DNA of 64,000 bases from Pseudomonas sp. ACM7 (GTDB lineage Bacteria; Pseudomonadota; Gammaproteobacteria; Pseudomonadales; Pseudomonadaceae): positions 3,175,037 to 3,239,036 of the forward strand of contig NZ_CP024866.1 of NCBI RefSeq assembly GCF_004136015.1. Reading direction: 5' to 3'. The notes beneath the pieces were generated by a model. The model saw only the letters and a list, made by a program, of their open reading frames with translations, did not search any database and was not told the DNA's origin. Positions within the stretch are counted from its first letter, which is position 1. Each line of letters begins with the position of its first letter. This document shows positions 44,754-54,096 of this stretch, one piece after another. Both the position numbers and the translations under genes were made by a program.

Positions 44754-45260
44754 GTGAAATCCCTCCTTGCACTGCTTTCCCTCGTGGCCCTGCCGGTCCT
44801 GGCTGCTGAGCCGACCCTGTACGGGCGCTACGAATACATCGCGCTGCCGGAAATCGGTGGCGAAGTCCTCAAGGCCAAGATGGACACCGGCGCCCTGACC
44901 GCGTCGCTCTCGGCCAAAGACATCGAAACCTTTACCCGTGACGGCGACGAGTGGGTGCGTTTCCGCCTCGCCACCAAAGGCGCGAGCAACAAGGTCTACG
45001 AACACAAGGTCGCGCGGATCAGCAAGATCAAGACCCGCTCCGAAGAAGACGAGGATGACAAGGAAGCCGTCGCACCCACCAAGCGTCCGGTGGTCGATCT
45101 GGAACTCTGCCTGGGCAACGTCAAGCGCACCGTGGAGGTCAACCTCACCGACCGCAGTAGCTTCAACTACCCTTTATTGATCGGTGCCAAAGCCTTGCGT
45201 GAGTTCGGCGCGGCGGTGAACCCGGCACGGCGCTTTACGGCGGACAAACCCGACTGCTGA
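44754..45260 (+). CDS. Periplasmic ATP-dependent zinc protease-like (RimB/PF05618) protein
   Basis: A 168-residue exported protein from a GTG start (44754) with AAGGA upstream. A signal peptide (about 1-18, ending VLAA) precedes a retropepsin-like domain with the signature KMDTGALTASLSA near 42-54, VVDLELCLGN, and the C-terminal SFNYPLLIGAKALREFG. The family (PF05618) is annotated as putative ATP-dependent zinc protease, but the DTGA motif indicates an aspartic-protease fold. It is the second retropepsin-like gene in the window. Confidence 0.82.
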   Translation: MKSLLALLSLVALPVLAAEPTLYGRYEYIALPEIGGEVLKAKMDTGALTASLSAKDIETFTRDGDEWVRFRLATKGASNKVYEHKVARISKIKTRSEEDEDDKEAVAPTKRPVVDLELCLGNVKRTVEVNLTDRSSFNYPLLIGAKALREFGAAVNPARRFTADKPDC

Positions 45261-45334
45261 TTTCAAGTGGTCTCATTGACGTGACGTGAGCCTTGGGGCA
45301 CCGTTCGCCCACTTAACTCCCGGGCTCGGACGCC

Positions 45335-46015
45335 ATGCCTCATATCCTGATTGTCGAAGACGAAGCGGCGATTGCCGACACCCTGATTTTCGCCTTGCAG
45401 GGCGAGGGCTTCACCACCACCTGGCTGAGCCTTGGCGCGGCGGCACTGGAGCATCAGCGCCAGACCCCGGCCGACCTGATCATTCTGGACATTGGCCTGC
45501 CGGACATCAGCGGCTTCGAGACCTGCAAGCAATTGCGGCGTTTCAGCGATGTGCCGGTGATCTTCCTCAGTGCCCGGGATGCCGAAATCGATCGCGTCGT
45601 GGGCCTGGAAATCGGTGCCGACGATTACGTGGTCAAGCCGTTCAGCCCTCGCGAGGTGGCGGCACGGGTCCGGGCGATTCTCAAACGCATGGCGCCGCGA
45701 GTGACCGCCGCGGTGTCATCGGCGCTGTTTCGCATCGACAGCGAACGGGTGCAGATCAGCTACCGCGGTGAGCTTCTAACCCTGACCCGCCATGAATTCC
45801 GTCTGCTGCAATCCCTGCTGGACCAACCCGAGCGCGTCTTCAGCCGCGAGCAATTGCTCGATGCGCTGGGCGTCGCTGCCGATGCCGGGTACGAGCGCAG
45901 CATCGACAGCCACATCAAAAGCGTGCGCGCCAAACTGCGCCAGGTGAAAGCCGACGCGGAACCGATCCAGACCCATCGCGGCCTCGGTTACAGCTACAGC
46001 CCGGGGCGTAGCTGA
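45335..46015 (+). CDS. creB: Two-component response regulator CreB
   Basis: A 226-residue OmpR-family regulator. The receiver domain has acidic residues near ILIVEDE, phospho-acceptor Asp52 (LIILDIGLPD) and Lys in VVKPFSPREV. A winged-helix DNA-binding domain (about 130-226) includes LTRHEFRLLQSLL and HIKSVRAKLRQ. With CreC it responds to metabolic or cell-wall stress and controls creD. The stop overlaps the creC start (TGATG). Confidence 0.9.
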   Translation: MPHILIVEDEAAIADTLIFALQGEGFTTTWLSLGAAALEHQRQTPADLIILDIGLPDISGFETCKQLRRFSDVPVIFLSARDAEIDRVVGLEIGADDYVVKPFSPREVAARVRAILKRMAPRVTAAVSSALFRIDSERVQISYRGELLTLTRHEFRLLQSLLDQPERVFSREQLLDALGVAADAGYERSIDSHIKSVRAKLRQVKADAEPIQTHRGLGYSYSPGRS

Positions 46016-47433
46016 TGCCTCTGGGGATTCGGATTTTTCTGGTTTATGTGCTGTTTATCGGCCTGACCGGTTACTTCGTGTTGAACACCGTGATGGAAGA
46101 AATCCGTCCCGGCGTGCGCCAGTCCACCGAAGAAACGCTGGTCGACACCGCCAATCTCATGGCCGAAATCCTGCGCGACGACTTCAAGGCCGGCACCCTG
46201 AATCAGAACCGCTGGCCCGAACTGCTCAAGGCTTATGGCGAACGGCAACCGAAGGCAAGCATCTGGGGATTGCCGAAGAACCAGGTCAACCACCGGATCT
46301 ACGTCACCGATGCCAAGGGCGTCGTGGTGCTGGACTCCAGCGGTGTGGCAGTGGGGCAGGATTACTCACGCTGGAACGACGTTTTACTGACCCTGCGAGG
46401 CGAATACGGCGCTCGTTCCAGCCGCAGCGATCCGGACGATCCGAACTCCTCGGTGATGCACGTCGGCGCGCCGATCCGCGACAACGGCCAGATCATCGGC
46501 GTGGTTACCGTGGCCAAACCCAATAGCTCGTTGCAGCCTTACGTTGATCGCACCGAACGGCGATTGCTCGCCTGGGGTGCCGGGTTGATCGTCCTCGGTT
46601 TGCTATTCGGCGCGTTGTTGTCCTGGTGGCTGAGCGCGGCGCTGCGGCGGCTGACTGCTTACGCTCAGGCAGTCAGTGAAGGCCGGCGGGTCGAGGTTCC
46701 GCACTACCGTGGCGGCGAGCTGGAACAACTGGCGACGGCGGTGGAGCAGATGCGTACGCAACTCGAAGGTAAAGCCTACGTCGAGCGTTACGTGCACACA
46801 TTGACCCACGAACTGAAAAGCCCGCTGGCGGCGATTCGCGGTGCGGCGGAGTTGCTGCAAGGCGAGATGCCGCTGGCTCAGCAGCAGCGTTTTGTCAGCA
46901 ACATCGACAGCGAAAGTGCGCGGATGCAGCAGTTGATCGAACGCCTGTTGAATCTGGCCCTCGTCGAGCAACGCCAAGGGCTGGAGGAGCAGGTGGCGGT
47001 GCCGCTGGCGAAGTTGGTAAATGAATTGCTGAGCGCTCAGGCGGCGCGCATTGAAGGCAGGCAGTTGCGCGTGGAACAAAGCATTGCAGCGGACCTGGTG
47101 CTGACCGGTGAACCGTTCCTGTTGCGTCAGGCGTTGGGCAATCTGCTGGAGAACGCTATGGATTTCACCCCGGCTCAGGGCTTGCTGCGATTCAGCGCCG
47201 AACGCATTGGGGAGCAGATCGAGTTCAGGTTGTTCAACCAGGCTGAGGCTATTCCCGACTATGCCTTGCCGCGACTGAGCGAGCGTTTCTATTCACTGCC
47301 GCGACCGGACAGCGGGCGCAAGAGTACGGGGTTGGGGCTCAACTTCGTTGAGGAAGTGATGAAGCTGCATGGCGGGGTGATGAGTATTGGTAACTTCGAC
47401 GACGGCGTTGAAGTGACTTTGCGCCTGCCTTAA
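46015..47433 (+). CDS. creC: Sensor histidine kinase CreC
   Basis: A 472-residue membrane kinase. TM1 (about 5-25) and TM2 (about 185-205) flank a periplasmic sensing domain. A HAMP-like stretch is followed by the H-box HELKSPLAAIRGAAELL and an ATPase domain (NLLENAMDF, STGLGLNFVEEVMKLHGG). It phosphorylates CreB. In P. aeruginosa CreBC is activated on PBP4 inhibition and affects beta-lactam response and biofilm; that detail is from the literature, not from this sequence. Confidence 0.92.
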   Translation: MPLGIRIFLVYVLFIGLTGYFVLNTVMEEIRPGVRQSTEETLVDTANLMAEILRDDFKAGTLNQNRWPELLKAYGERQPKASIWGLPKNQVNHRIYVTDAKGVVVLDSSGVAVGQDYSRWNDVLLTLRGEYGARSSRSDPDDPNSSVMHVGAPIRDNGQIIGVVTVAKPNSSLQPYVDRTERRLLAWGAGLIVLGLLFGALLSWWLSAALRRLTAYAQAVSEGRRVEVPHYRGGELEQLATAVEQMRTQLEGKAYVERYVHTLTHELKSPLAAIRGAAELLQGEMPLAQQQRFVSNIDSESARMQQLIERLLNLALVEQRQGLEEQVAVPLAKLVNELLSAQAARIEGRQLRVEQSIAADLVLTGEPFLLRQALGNLLENAMDFTPAQGLLRFSAERIGEQIEFRLFNQAEAIPDYALPRLSERFYSLPRPDSGRKSTGLGLNFVEEVMKLHGGVMSIGNFDDGVEVTLRLP

Positions 47434-47454
47434 AACCGAGTCGCTTCCATCGTC

Positions 47455-47560
47455 GGAACGCCGCCCGGAGCAGGCTCGCTCCCACATTGGGCTTCGGTTG
47501 TGAATTACATCTGTGAACTCACCCAGATCCCTGTGGGAGCGAGCTTGCTCGCGAAGGGGC
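47455..47560. repeat. REP cores between creC and creD
   Basis: GTCGGAACGCCGCCCGGAGC with GGCTCGCTCCCACA, then TGTGGGAGCGAGCTTGCTCG near 47531. A C-run and short inverted repeat (GACTCTCCC...GGGAGAGTC, 47622-47648) just before creD may take part in creD expression. Confidence 0.7.
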
Positions 47561-47650
47561 CGGCCCAGTCTCCACACACTCTCCACATTCCTCCCATAAA
47601 TCCCCCACACACCCCCCCCAGACTCTCCCCATCCAAACAGGGAGAGTCCC

Positions 47651-49021
47651 ATGAACCGCAGCCTGACCCTAAAACTCGGGGCAATTGCCCTTCTGATTCT
47701 GTTGTTGCTGATCCCGCTCCTGATGATTAACGGCGTGATCCAGGACCGCCAGCAACTGCGCGACGGTGTCCTCGAAGACATCGCCCGCAGTTCCAGCTAC
47801 AGCCAGCAACTGAGCGGGCCGCTGATGGTGGTGCCGTATCGTAAAGTGGTGCGCACCTGGAAGCTCAACGAGAAAACCAACCAGCGTTACCAGGAAGTGG
47901 GTGAAGAACGCGGCCGTTTGTATTTCCTCCCGGAGCGCTTCGAACTCGACGGCCAGGTCCAGACGGAACTGCGTTCGCGGGGCATTTATGAGGCGCGACT
48001 GTTTCATGCGGACAACCGCATCAGCGGGCATTTTTCGGTCCCGGCTCAATTGGGTATCAAGGAGGATTTCGCCGATTACCAGTTCGATCAGCCATTTTTG
48101 GCGGTCGGGATCAGCGACATTCGCGGCATCGAGAATGCCCTGAAACTCGAGCTCAATGGCCAGACACTCGACTTCGTTCCCGGCAGTCAGGTGGGTTGGT
48201 TGGGGGAAGGCGTGCATGTCACCCTGCCGGCGCTCAACGCGAAGCAAGCCACGGAACTGGCCTTCGGTTTTGACCTGCGTTTGCAAGGCACTGGTCAGTT
48301 ACAGATCCTCCCGGTAGGCAAGACCAGCAAGGTTTCGCTGGCCGCCAATTGGCCGCATCCGAGCTTCATTGGCAATTACCTGCCGGCCCAACGTGAAGTC
48401 AGCGATCAGGGCTTCACCGCCCATTGGCAGACCTCGTTTTTCTCGACCAACCTGCAAGAGGCCTTGAGCAGTTGCGTGTCCGGCGGCGGTTGCGAAGCCT
48501 ACACCGGCCGTAGTTTCGGGGTGAGCTTCATCGACCCGGTGGATCAGTACCTGAAGAGCGATCGGGCCATCAAATATGCATTGCTGTTTATCGTCCTGAC
48601 CTTCGCCGGTTTCTTCCTCTTCGAAGTGCTGAAAAGCCTGGCGGTACACCCGGTGCAATACGCGCTGGTGGGCGTGGCCCTGGCGTTTTTCTACCTGCTG
48701 TTGTTGTCACTGTCCGAGCACATCGGCTTTGCCCTGGCGTACCTGCTGTCGGCGGGCGGCTGTGTGTTGTTGATCGGTTTTTATGTCTGCCATGTGCTGC
48801 GCAGCGTGCGCCACGGCTTGAGTTTTTCGGCGGGATTGGCGGCGTTGTATGGCTTGCTTTATGGCTTGCTGAGCGCCGAGGATTACGCGTTGTTGATGGG
48901 TTCGCTGCTGTTGTTCGGATTGCTGGGCGTGTTCATGGTGCTGACCCGCAAGCTGGACTGGTATGGGGTTGGGCAGAAGTCGGCCAAGCCGCTGGCGTTT
49001 GATATCGGAGCGGTGGAATGA
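47651..49021 (+). CDS. creD: Inner membrane protein CreD
   Basis: A 456-residue CreD-family protein. The N-terminal TM (about 7-27) is followed by a large periplasmic domain (about 30-300; SGPLMVVPY, HADNRISGHFSVPAQLGI) and about five C-terminal TM helices (about 310-440). CreD is the main output of CreBC in several bacteria and contributes to envelope integrity. Its gene follows creC with a 217-base gap holding REP cores. The start MNRSLTLKLGAIAL at 47651 follows GGGAGAG. Confidence 0.92.
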   Translation: MNRSLTLKLGAIALLILLLLIPLLMINGVIQDRQQLRDGVLEDIARSSSYSQQLSGPLMVVPYRKVVRTWKLNEKTNQRYQEVGEERGRLYFLPERFELDGQVQTELRSRGIYEARLFHADNRISGHFSVPAQLGIKEDFADYQFDQPFLAVGISDIRGIENALKLELNGQTLDFVPGSQVGWLGEGVHVTLPALNAKQATELAFGFDLRLQGTGQLQILPVGKTSKVSLAANWPHPSFIGNYLPAQREVSDQGFTAHWQTSFFSTNLQEALSSCVSGGGCEAYTGRSFGVSFIDPVDQYLKSDRAIKYALLFIVLTFAGFFLFEVLKSLAVHPVQYALVGVALAFFYLLLLSLSEHIGFALAYLLSAGGCVLLIGFYVCHVLRSVRHGLSFSAGLAALYGLLYGLLSAEDYALLMGSLLLFGLLGVFMVLTRKLDWYGVGQKSAKPLAFDIGAVE

Positions 49022-49119
49022 GCCGGTGGTTGGGGTTGCGTGAGGATCAGCGAGAAGGGGAATTACTGGCGACGCTGATATTCGGGTTATTTCCAGTCGA
49101 TTCGGTGTGGTGCATTCGT

Positions 49120-49225
49120 CGGAACGCCGCCCGGAGCAAGCCCGCTCCCACAAGGGACCTCCAGTGAACACAAAATTCGTGCACACAACCGATCAACTGT
49201 GGGAGCGGGCTTGCTCGCGAAGAGG
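49120..49225. repeat. REP cluster
   Basis: CGGAACGCCGCCCGGAGCAA, GCCCGCTCCCACAAGG and the inverted TGTGGGAGCGGGCTTGCTCG (about 49198-49217) form a hairpin region between the convergent creD and GST genes. The 224-base gap has no gene. Confidence 0.8.
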
Positions 49226-49245
49226 CCCGGACAACCAGTGAAAAT

Positions 49246-49875
49246 CTAAACCTTGGGCATAGTCGCCAGCATCGACGCCCGCTGACTCACCTCAAAGTAC
49301 CAGTTCGCCAGCTTCGGATTCGTCGTGCGCCATTCCATATCCGGATGGCGCAAATCCAGGTAGCCCAACGCACAGGCAACACTGATCGCCGCCACATCGA
49401 AATGACTGGTCAGCTCGGCAATCGCGTCCACTTCCAGCAATGCCAGGCCGCGACGAATCTTCTCGCGTTGGCCATCGAGCCACGCGTCCCAGTGTTTTTC
49501 CGGGGCACGCAGGGCGACTTCATAACGAATCAGCACCGCAGCGTCCATGATCCCGTCGGCCAGGGAGGCCAGGGTCAGGCGCCGCCAGCGGGCCGAGCCG
49601 TTACGCGGTATCAGCGGATTTCCGACGTGCTGGTGGTCGAGGTAATCGAGGATCACCCGGCTGTCATGGATGACATTGCCATCGGCCAGGCGCAGGGCCG
49701 GGATTTTACCGAGCGGGTTGTCTTCGTTGAGCGTCAGGTCCGGGCTGACCGGTGTGAGCACGCAGTCTTGCAGCGCCACGCGGTCCTGTTGACCTGTTTC
49801 GTGCAGGAGCACCATGACTTTGCGAACGAAGGGCGACAACGGGTTGTGGAACAGGGTCATGCTGGGGGCGGACAT
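49246..49875 (-). CDS. Glutathione S-transferase family protein
   Basis: A 209-residue GST. The N-terminal thioredoxin-fold domain (MTLFHNPLSPFVRKVMVLL, GKIPALRLADGNVIHDSRVI with cis-Pro and the Glu/Asp-Ser pair) and a helical C-terminal domain (SHFDVAAISVACALGYLDLR) are clear. Substrates are unknown. The start MSAPSMTLFHNP at 49875 is supported by the domain edge; longer frames run through a REP. Confidence 0.88.
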   Translation of the reverse strand: MSAPSMTLFHNPLSPFVRKVMVLLHETGQQDRVALQDCVLTPVSPDLTLNEDNPLGKIPALRLADGNVIHDSRVILDYLDHQHVGNPLIPRNGSARWRRLTLASLADGIMDAAVLIRYEVALRAPEKHWDAWLDGQREKIRRGLALLEVDAIAELTSHFDVAAISVACALGYLDLRHPDMEWRTTNPKLANWYFEVSQRASMLATMPKV

Positions 49876-49951
49876 GGCAGCGTCTCGGAGTGGGACAGTG
49901 CTGGGCAGCATAGCGCGTTGGTCCGATAGCTCAAGATCGAAGTAAATGCCT

Positions 49952-50066
49952 AACCCCTGTGGGAGCGGCGGTGCGGCGATCCGACTTGCTCGCGAAGGCG
50001 GTGTATCAGTCAACATTGATGCTGGCTGACACACCGCCTTCGCGAGCAAGCCCGCTCCCACAGGTT
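49952..50066. repeat. REP doublet
   Basis: TGTGGGAGCGGCGGTGCGGC starts an interrupted left core; the spacer holds TCAACATTGATGCTGGCTG and the right core is CGAGCAAGCCCGCTCCCACA. The left core carries a short insertion (GGTGCGGCGATCCG) within the usual sequence. Confidence 0.75.
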
Positions 50067-50067
50067 T

Positions 50068-50247
50068 TTAGCGGCGTTGCAGCAGGCCGCGCAAGGCGAG
50101 GATTGCGGGAACGCCCAGGCCAAGCCAGCTCAGAGCGTCCCACACGCCATCCCCCAGTAACGCAGCAAACAAACCCGCCGCGCTGAGGAGGGCGATGACT
50201 GTAGGGGTGGAGAAGACCTTCCAGAAATTCGACTGCCGCGGCCTCAT
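50068..50247 (-). CDS. Small membrane protein coupled to the PepSY gene
   Basis: A 59-residue protein (MRPRQSNFWKVFSTPTVIAL...) with two hydrophobic segments (about 13-30 and 36-53). Its ATG overlaps the PepSY gene's stop in an ATGA, so translation is coupled. Such small proteins occur downstream of TonB-receptor/PepSY genes in pseudomonads; the role is unknown, probably with the PepSY reductase-like protein. Confidence 0.75.
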   Translation of the reverse strand: MRPRQSNFWKVFSTPTVIALLSAAGLFAALLGDGVWDALSWLGLGVPAILALRGLLQRR

Positions 50248-51374
50248 GCTGGGCTCTCCGCGTTCTCGAACACAGGTTTGGCAGCCTTGCGCCGCACCAC
50301 CCACAGGTAAACCCCGCTACCGAGCACGATGATGGTCAGCCCATCCAGCGTCGCCCAGAGGATCTTCATCGGCAGGCCGCCGTAATCACCGAAGTGCAAC
50401 GGTTGAGACATGCCCATGGCGTCCATGTACCACGGGCGTTCGGCCACGGCGGTGACTTGCAGGGTGCTGGCGTCGATCAGCACCGGTGTCAGCAGGTGCG
50501 AGGTCAGGTGAGTGCTGCCTTTCATGAACACCGCGTAATGGTGTTCGCTGGAGAAGCGTGTGCCGGGGAAGGCGATGAAGTCCGGCTGCATGCCCGGTGC
50601 GACTTCCTTGGCGATGTCGAGCAAGCGGGTCGCGGGCGCCAGTTGTGTCAGTGGCGGTGCGTCGCGGTACGGCGCGACCATCGCGCTCAGGCTGTCGTTG
50701 CGCCACGCGGCGATCAGCAGGTCGGCGCAGGCGCTGATGACGCCGGTGACACCGACCACCAAGGCCCAGGTCAGGGTTACCACGCCGATCAGGTTATGCA
50801 GATCGAGCCAGCGCAGACGGGTGGATTTGTCCTGGCGCACGGTGGCAAATGTCAAACGCCGCATGAACGGCAGGTACAGCACCGTCCCGGACACAATCGC
50901 CACCACGAACAGAAGGCCCATGAACGCCAGCAGCAACTTGCCCGGCAGACCGGCGAACATGTCCACATGCAGGCGCAACATGATCATCATGAAGCCGCCA
51001 TTGGCCGACGGCATCTCCAGCGCTTCGCCGGTGCGGGCGTCGAGCATGAAGGTGTGAGACGAATTCGGTTCAGTGCCGGCGGTGGCCGCCATGATCGTAA
51101 TCGCGGCGTTGGGCTCTTCTTCGTCAAAGCCGAAATACTGCAAGACCTCGCCGGGACGATGCTTTTCAGCCGCCTGCACCAACTGCTGCAAATTCAGCTG
51201 CGGGGTGTCCGCCGGCATCGCCTTCAATTCAGCGGCATCGCCCAGCAAGTGGTCGATCTCGTGATGGAAGATCAATGGTAGACCTGTCAGCGCGAGCATC
51301 AGCAGGAACACGGTGCAGATCAGGCTGGTCCAGGTGTGGACGAAGGACCAGCGGCGAATTGTTTTGCTTTTCAT
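50244..51374 (-). CDS. PepSY-associated membrane protein (iron uptake)
   Basis: A 376-residue inner membrane protein with four hydrophobic helices (about 16-38, 145-168, 197-222, 340-362) and periplasmic PepSY-type domains (WTSLICTVFLLMLALTGLPL then IFHHEIDHLLG; WLDLHNLIGVVTL). Proteins of this class next to siderophore receptors are thought to reduce ferric siderophores in the periplasm. It lies 72 bases downstream of the receptor gene. Confidence 0.88.
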   Translation of the reverse strand: MKSKTIRRWSFVHTWTSLICTVFLLMLALTGLPLIFHHEIDHLLGDAAELKAMPADTPQLNLQQLVQAAEKHRPGEVLQYFGFDEEEPNAAITIMAATAGTEPNSSHTFMLDARTGEALEMPSANGGFMMIMLRLHVDMFAGLPGKLLLAFMGLLFVVAIVSGTVLYLPFMRRLTFATVRQDKSTRLRWLDLHNLIGVVTLTWALVVGVTGVISACADLLIAAWRNDSLSAMVAPYRDAPPLTQLAPATRLLDIAKEVAPGMQPDFIAFPGTRFSSEHHYAVFMKGSTHLTSHLLTPVLIDASTLQVTAVAERPWYMDAMGMSQPLHFGDYGGLPMKILWATLDGLTIIVLGSGVYLWVVRRKAAKPVFENAESPA

Positions 51375-51446
51375 TTCATAGCCTTCAGAAATACCAAAGC
51401 CGTCCATGTCGGACGGCTCGGGTCTTGGGCGTGTCAGGTCAGGCCA

Positions 51447-53876
51447 TTACCACTTGTAAGTGGCACTGGCGACGACGCTGCGTTGGTCGCCGTAGTAGCA
51501 GTAGAAGCTGTCGCACGTGGAGATGTAGTCCTTGTCGAACAGGTTGGTGGCGTTCAGTGCCAGGGAGGCGCCTTTGAGGCTGTTGTCCAGACGGCCCAGG
51601 TCGTAATGAACCGCGGCGTCGAACACGGTGTAGGCGTCAGCCTTGCCGAGCGAGGTATTGCCCTGGTCGCCGTAGGTATTGCCGGTGTAGCGAGCGCCGG
51701 CGCCGATGCCGAAACCGTCCAGCACACCGTTGTGCCAGGTGTAATCGGCCCACAGCGAAGCCTGTTGGTTGGGCATCAGTTGCAGACGATTGCCTTTAAA
51801 GTTGCCTTTCTGCACTTCGGATTTGGCCAGGGTGTATGCGGCGATGACCTTGAGGTTCTCGGTCACGTCGGAGACGGCTTCCAGTTCCAGGCCTTTGACT
51901 TTTACTTCACCGGTCTGGCTGGTGATCGAAACGCCGTTCGAGTTGGTCGTGGTGACGGAGACGTTTTTCTGGGTCAGGTCGTAGACCGCAGCGGTCAGCA
52001 GGGTGCTGCTGCCAGGAGGTTGGTACTTGATGCCCAGTTCCCACTGTTTGCCTTCAGTCGGTTTGAACGAATCGGTCGGCGATGCCGTGGCGTTGCTGGT
52101 CGGCTGGAACGACTCGGCGTAGGACAGATAAGGCACGAAGCCCGAGTCGAACACGTAGCTGATCGCCGCGTTGCCGCTGAAGTTCTTGTTCCGTTCGGTG
52201 TTGGTGGCATCGCCCTTGTTGAAGAACTTGGTGCTGGTGTGAACCCAGTCTTCACGACCACCCAACGTCAGACGCCATTGGTCGAGGGCCATTTGGTCCT
52301 GAACGTACAGGCCGGTCTGGTAGGTCTTCAGGTTGTAGTCGTAAAACGCCGCCGAACGCGGCGGACGAACGATGGGTTGGCCATAGATCGGGTTGTTGAC
52401 GTTGGTGGTCAGACCGTCGCCGAAGATCGAGGTGTAGTGGGTGTTGGTGCGCTGGTGATCGAGGCCGATCAACAGGGTGTGACGGATGTCGCCGGTCGCG
52501 AAGTCGCCCTGGAAATTGTTGTCCACGGCGAACTGGCTGATGTCCTCGTCGACACTGGTGCTCGAGCGGCCAACGTTGCCGTCGGCATCGACCTGGGTGA
52601 ACGGGTAGGCGCCGGGGGTGAGGGCCTGGAAGGACAGGTCCGATTTGGTGTAGCGCAGGTTCTGCTTGAACTGCCAGACATCATTCAAGCGATGTTCAAA
52701 GGCGTAGCCCAGTGCGTAATAGGTGCGGTCGTAGAATTCCCAGTCCGGGTCGCCGAGGTTCTTGTGATGGGAAATCTTGCCGAGCGGCGAGTGGATCTTG
52801 GTGCCCTGCACAGGCAGGAACTGGCTGGTGATGCCGGTATCGTCACGAGTGAACTGGGTGAGCAAGGTGAACTTGGTGTCTTCGTCGATGTTCCAGGTCA
52901 GGCTCGGCGCGATGTTGTAGCGCTTGTTGTCGACGTGGTCGATCTGCGTGCCGCTGTCGCGCACCACACCGCTCAAACCGTAGAGGAACTGGCCTTCGTC
53001 ATCGATCTTGCCGGTGCTGGCGAAGTTGATCTGGCGATGGTTATCACTGCCGTATTGCACTTGGATTTCATTGCTCGACTCGGCGCTGGGGCGACGGCTG
53101 ACCATGTCCAGCAAGCCGCCTGGCGGGGTCTGGCCGTAAACCGATGAGGCCGGGCCGCGCAGCAGGGCGAGGCGGTCGAGGTTCCAGGTTTCCTGTTTCG
53201 GGTTGGCGTACACGCCTTTTGGCAGTGGCAGGCCATCGAGGAATTGCGTCGGTTCGAAACCGCGCACACGCAACCAGTCGGCACGGGTGTCGCTGCCGTA
53301 ACTGCTGGCGACGATGCCGGGCATGTAGCGCACCGCGTCATCGAGGCTGTGCACATTGCGGTCGTCCATTTGCTCGCGGGTGGCGATCGAAATCGAGCGC
53401 GGTGCTTCGACCAGTGCGGTATTGGTTTTGGTGCCGGCGGCGGTGCGGGTCGCCAGGTAACCTTGCACCGGTCCCCAGGCACTTTCGGTGTTTTCCACGC
53501 CAATGACGGCGGTTTCCGGCAGGGCCATCACGCCCTCAGGCACGGTCACCAGGCTATAAGTGCCGGCGCTGCTCTGTTCCAGTTGCAGACCGGTGCCGCG
53601 CAAGGCTTCGCGCAGGGCGCCGGCTGCGTCGAATTGGCCTTTGACCGGCGCCGAGGTCTTGCCCGCCGCCAGTGACGGATTCAACGACAGCGCCAAGCCG
53701 GCCTGGCTGGCGATCTGGTTCAGGGTGCTGGCCAATGGCGCGGCCGGCAGGTTGTAGGCGCGAACGCTGGATGCCTGTTCAGCGGCGATCAGCTGACTGC
53801 TGGCCAGAGGGGCACAAAGGGCAATCGCAATCGCCAGCAAACTGGGGCGCAACAAGGTGTCTAGCGAACGGGACAT
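51447..53876 (-). CDS. TonB-dependent siderophore receptor with signalling domain
   Basis: An 809-residue outer membrane receptor. A signal peptide (about 1-32) leads to an N-terminal secretin/STN signalling domain (about 38-110; AYNLPAAPLASTLNQIASQ), then the plug (ALVEAPRSISIATREQMDDR, DWLRVRGFEPTQFLDGLPLP) and a 22-strand-type barrel ending in Trp (SVVASATYKW). The STN domain shows that it signals through FecR to the ECF sigma gene upstream. The end CDSFYCYYGDQR is typical of FhuA/FoxA/FiuA hydroxamate receptors, so a ferrioxamine- or ferrichrome-type siderophore is likely; the exact ligand is not decided. Confidence 0.92.
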   Translation of the reverse strand: MSRSLDTLLRPSLLAIAIALCAPLASSQLIAAEQASSVRAYNLPAAPLASTLNQIASQAGLALSLNPSLAAGKTSAPVKGQFDAAGALREALRGTGLQLEQSSAGTYSLVTVPEGVMALPETAVIGVENTESAWGPVQGYLATRTAAGTKTNTALVEAPRSISIATREQMDDRNVHSLDDAVRYMPGIVASSYGSDTRADWLRVRGFEPTQFLDGLPLPKGVYANPKQETWNLDRLALLRGPASSVYGQTPPGGLLDMVSRRPSAESSNEIQVQYGSDNHRQINFASTGKIDDEGQFLYGLSGVVRDSGTQIDHVDNKRYNIAPSLTWNIDEDTKFTLLTQFTRDDTGITSQFLPVQGTKIHSPLGKISHHKNLGDPDWEFYDRTYYALGYAFEHRLNDVWQFKQNLRYTKSDLSFQALTPGAYPFTQVDADGNVGRSSTSVDEDISQFAVDNNFQGDFATGDIRHTLLIGLDHQRTNTHYTSIFGDGLTTNVNNPIYGQPIVRPPRSAAFYDYNLKTYQTGLYVQDQMALDQWRLTLGGREDWVHTSTKFFNKGDATNTERNKNFSGNAAISYVFDSGFVPYLSYAESFQPTSNATASPTDSFKPTEGKQWELGIKYQPPGSSTLLTAAVYDLTQKNVSVTTTNSNGVSITSQTGEVKVKGLELEAVSDVTENLKVIAAYTLAKSEVQKGNFKGNRLQLMPNQQASLWADYTWHNGVLDGFGIGAGARYTGNTYGDQGNTSLGKADAYTVFDAAVHYDLGRLDNSLKGASLALNATNLFDKDYISTCDSFYCYYGDQRSVVASATYKW

Positions 53877-53983
53877 ACAGCGGCTCCTGAATGGAAATAT
53901 TTCTCAATTGCCTAGGTGCCGAACGAGAATTCAAAAGTGATAGGGCTAATTGGAAATAATTTCGATTCAGTGATTGCCCGCCT

Positions 53984-54096
53984 TTGTAGGAGCCGTGTAG
54001 GAGCTGTCGAGTGAAACGAGGCTGCGATCTTTTGACTTTGTTTTTTTAGGAGCAGATCAAAAGATCGCAGCCTCGTTTCACTCGACAGCTCCTACG
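53984..54096. repeat. Second-family palindrome overlapping the fecR 3' end
   Basis: GTAGGAGCTGTCGAGTGAAA (left) and TTTCACTCGACAGCTCCTAC (right) form a perfect outer stem with inner GGCTGCGATCTTTTGA/TCAAAAGATCGCAGCC arms. The right arm provides the last codons and stop of the fecR-like gene (54078). Confidence 0.85.

Noticed and set aside
47500..47517. GTGAA-N8-GTGAA upstream of creD as a CreB binding tag
   Set aside because: The reported tag has two TTCAC units six bases apart; here the spacing is eight, so I do not call it.
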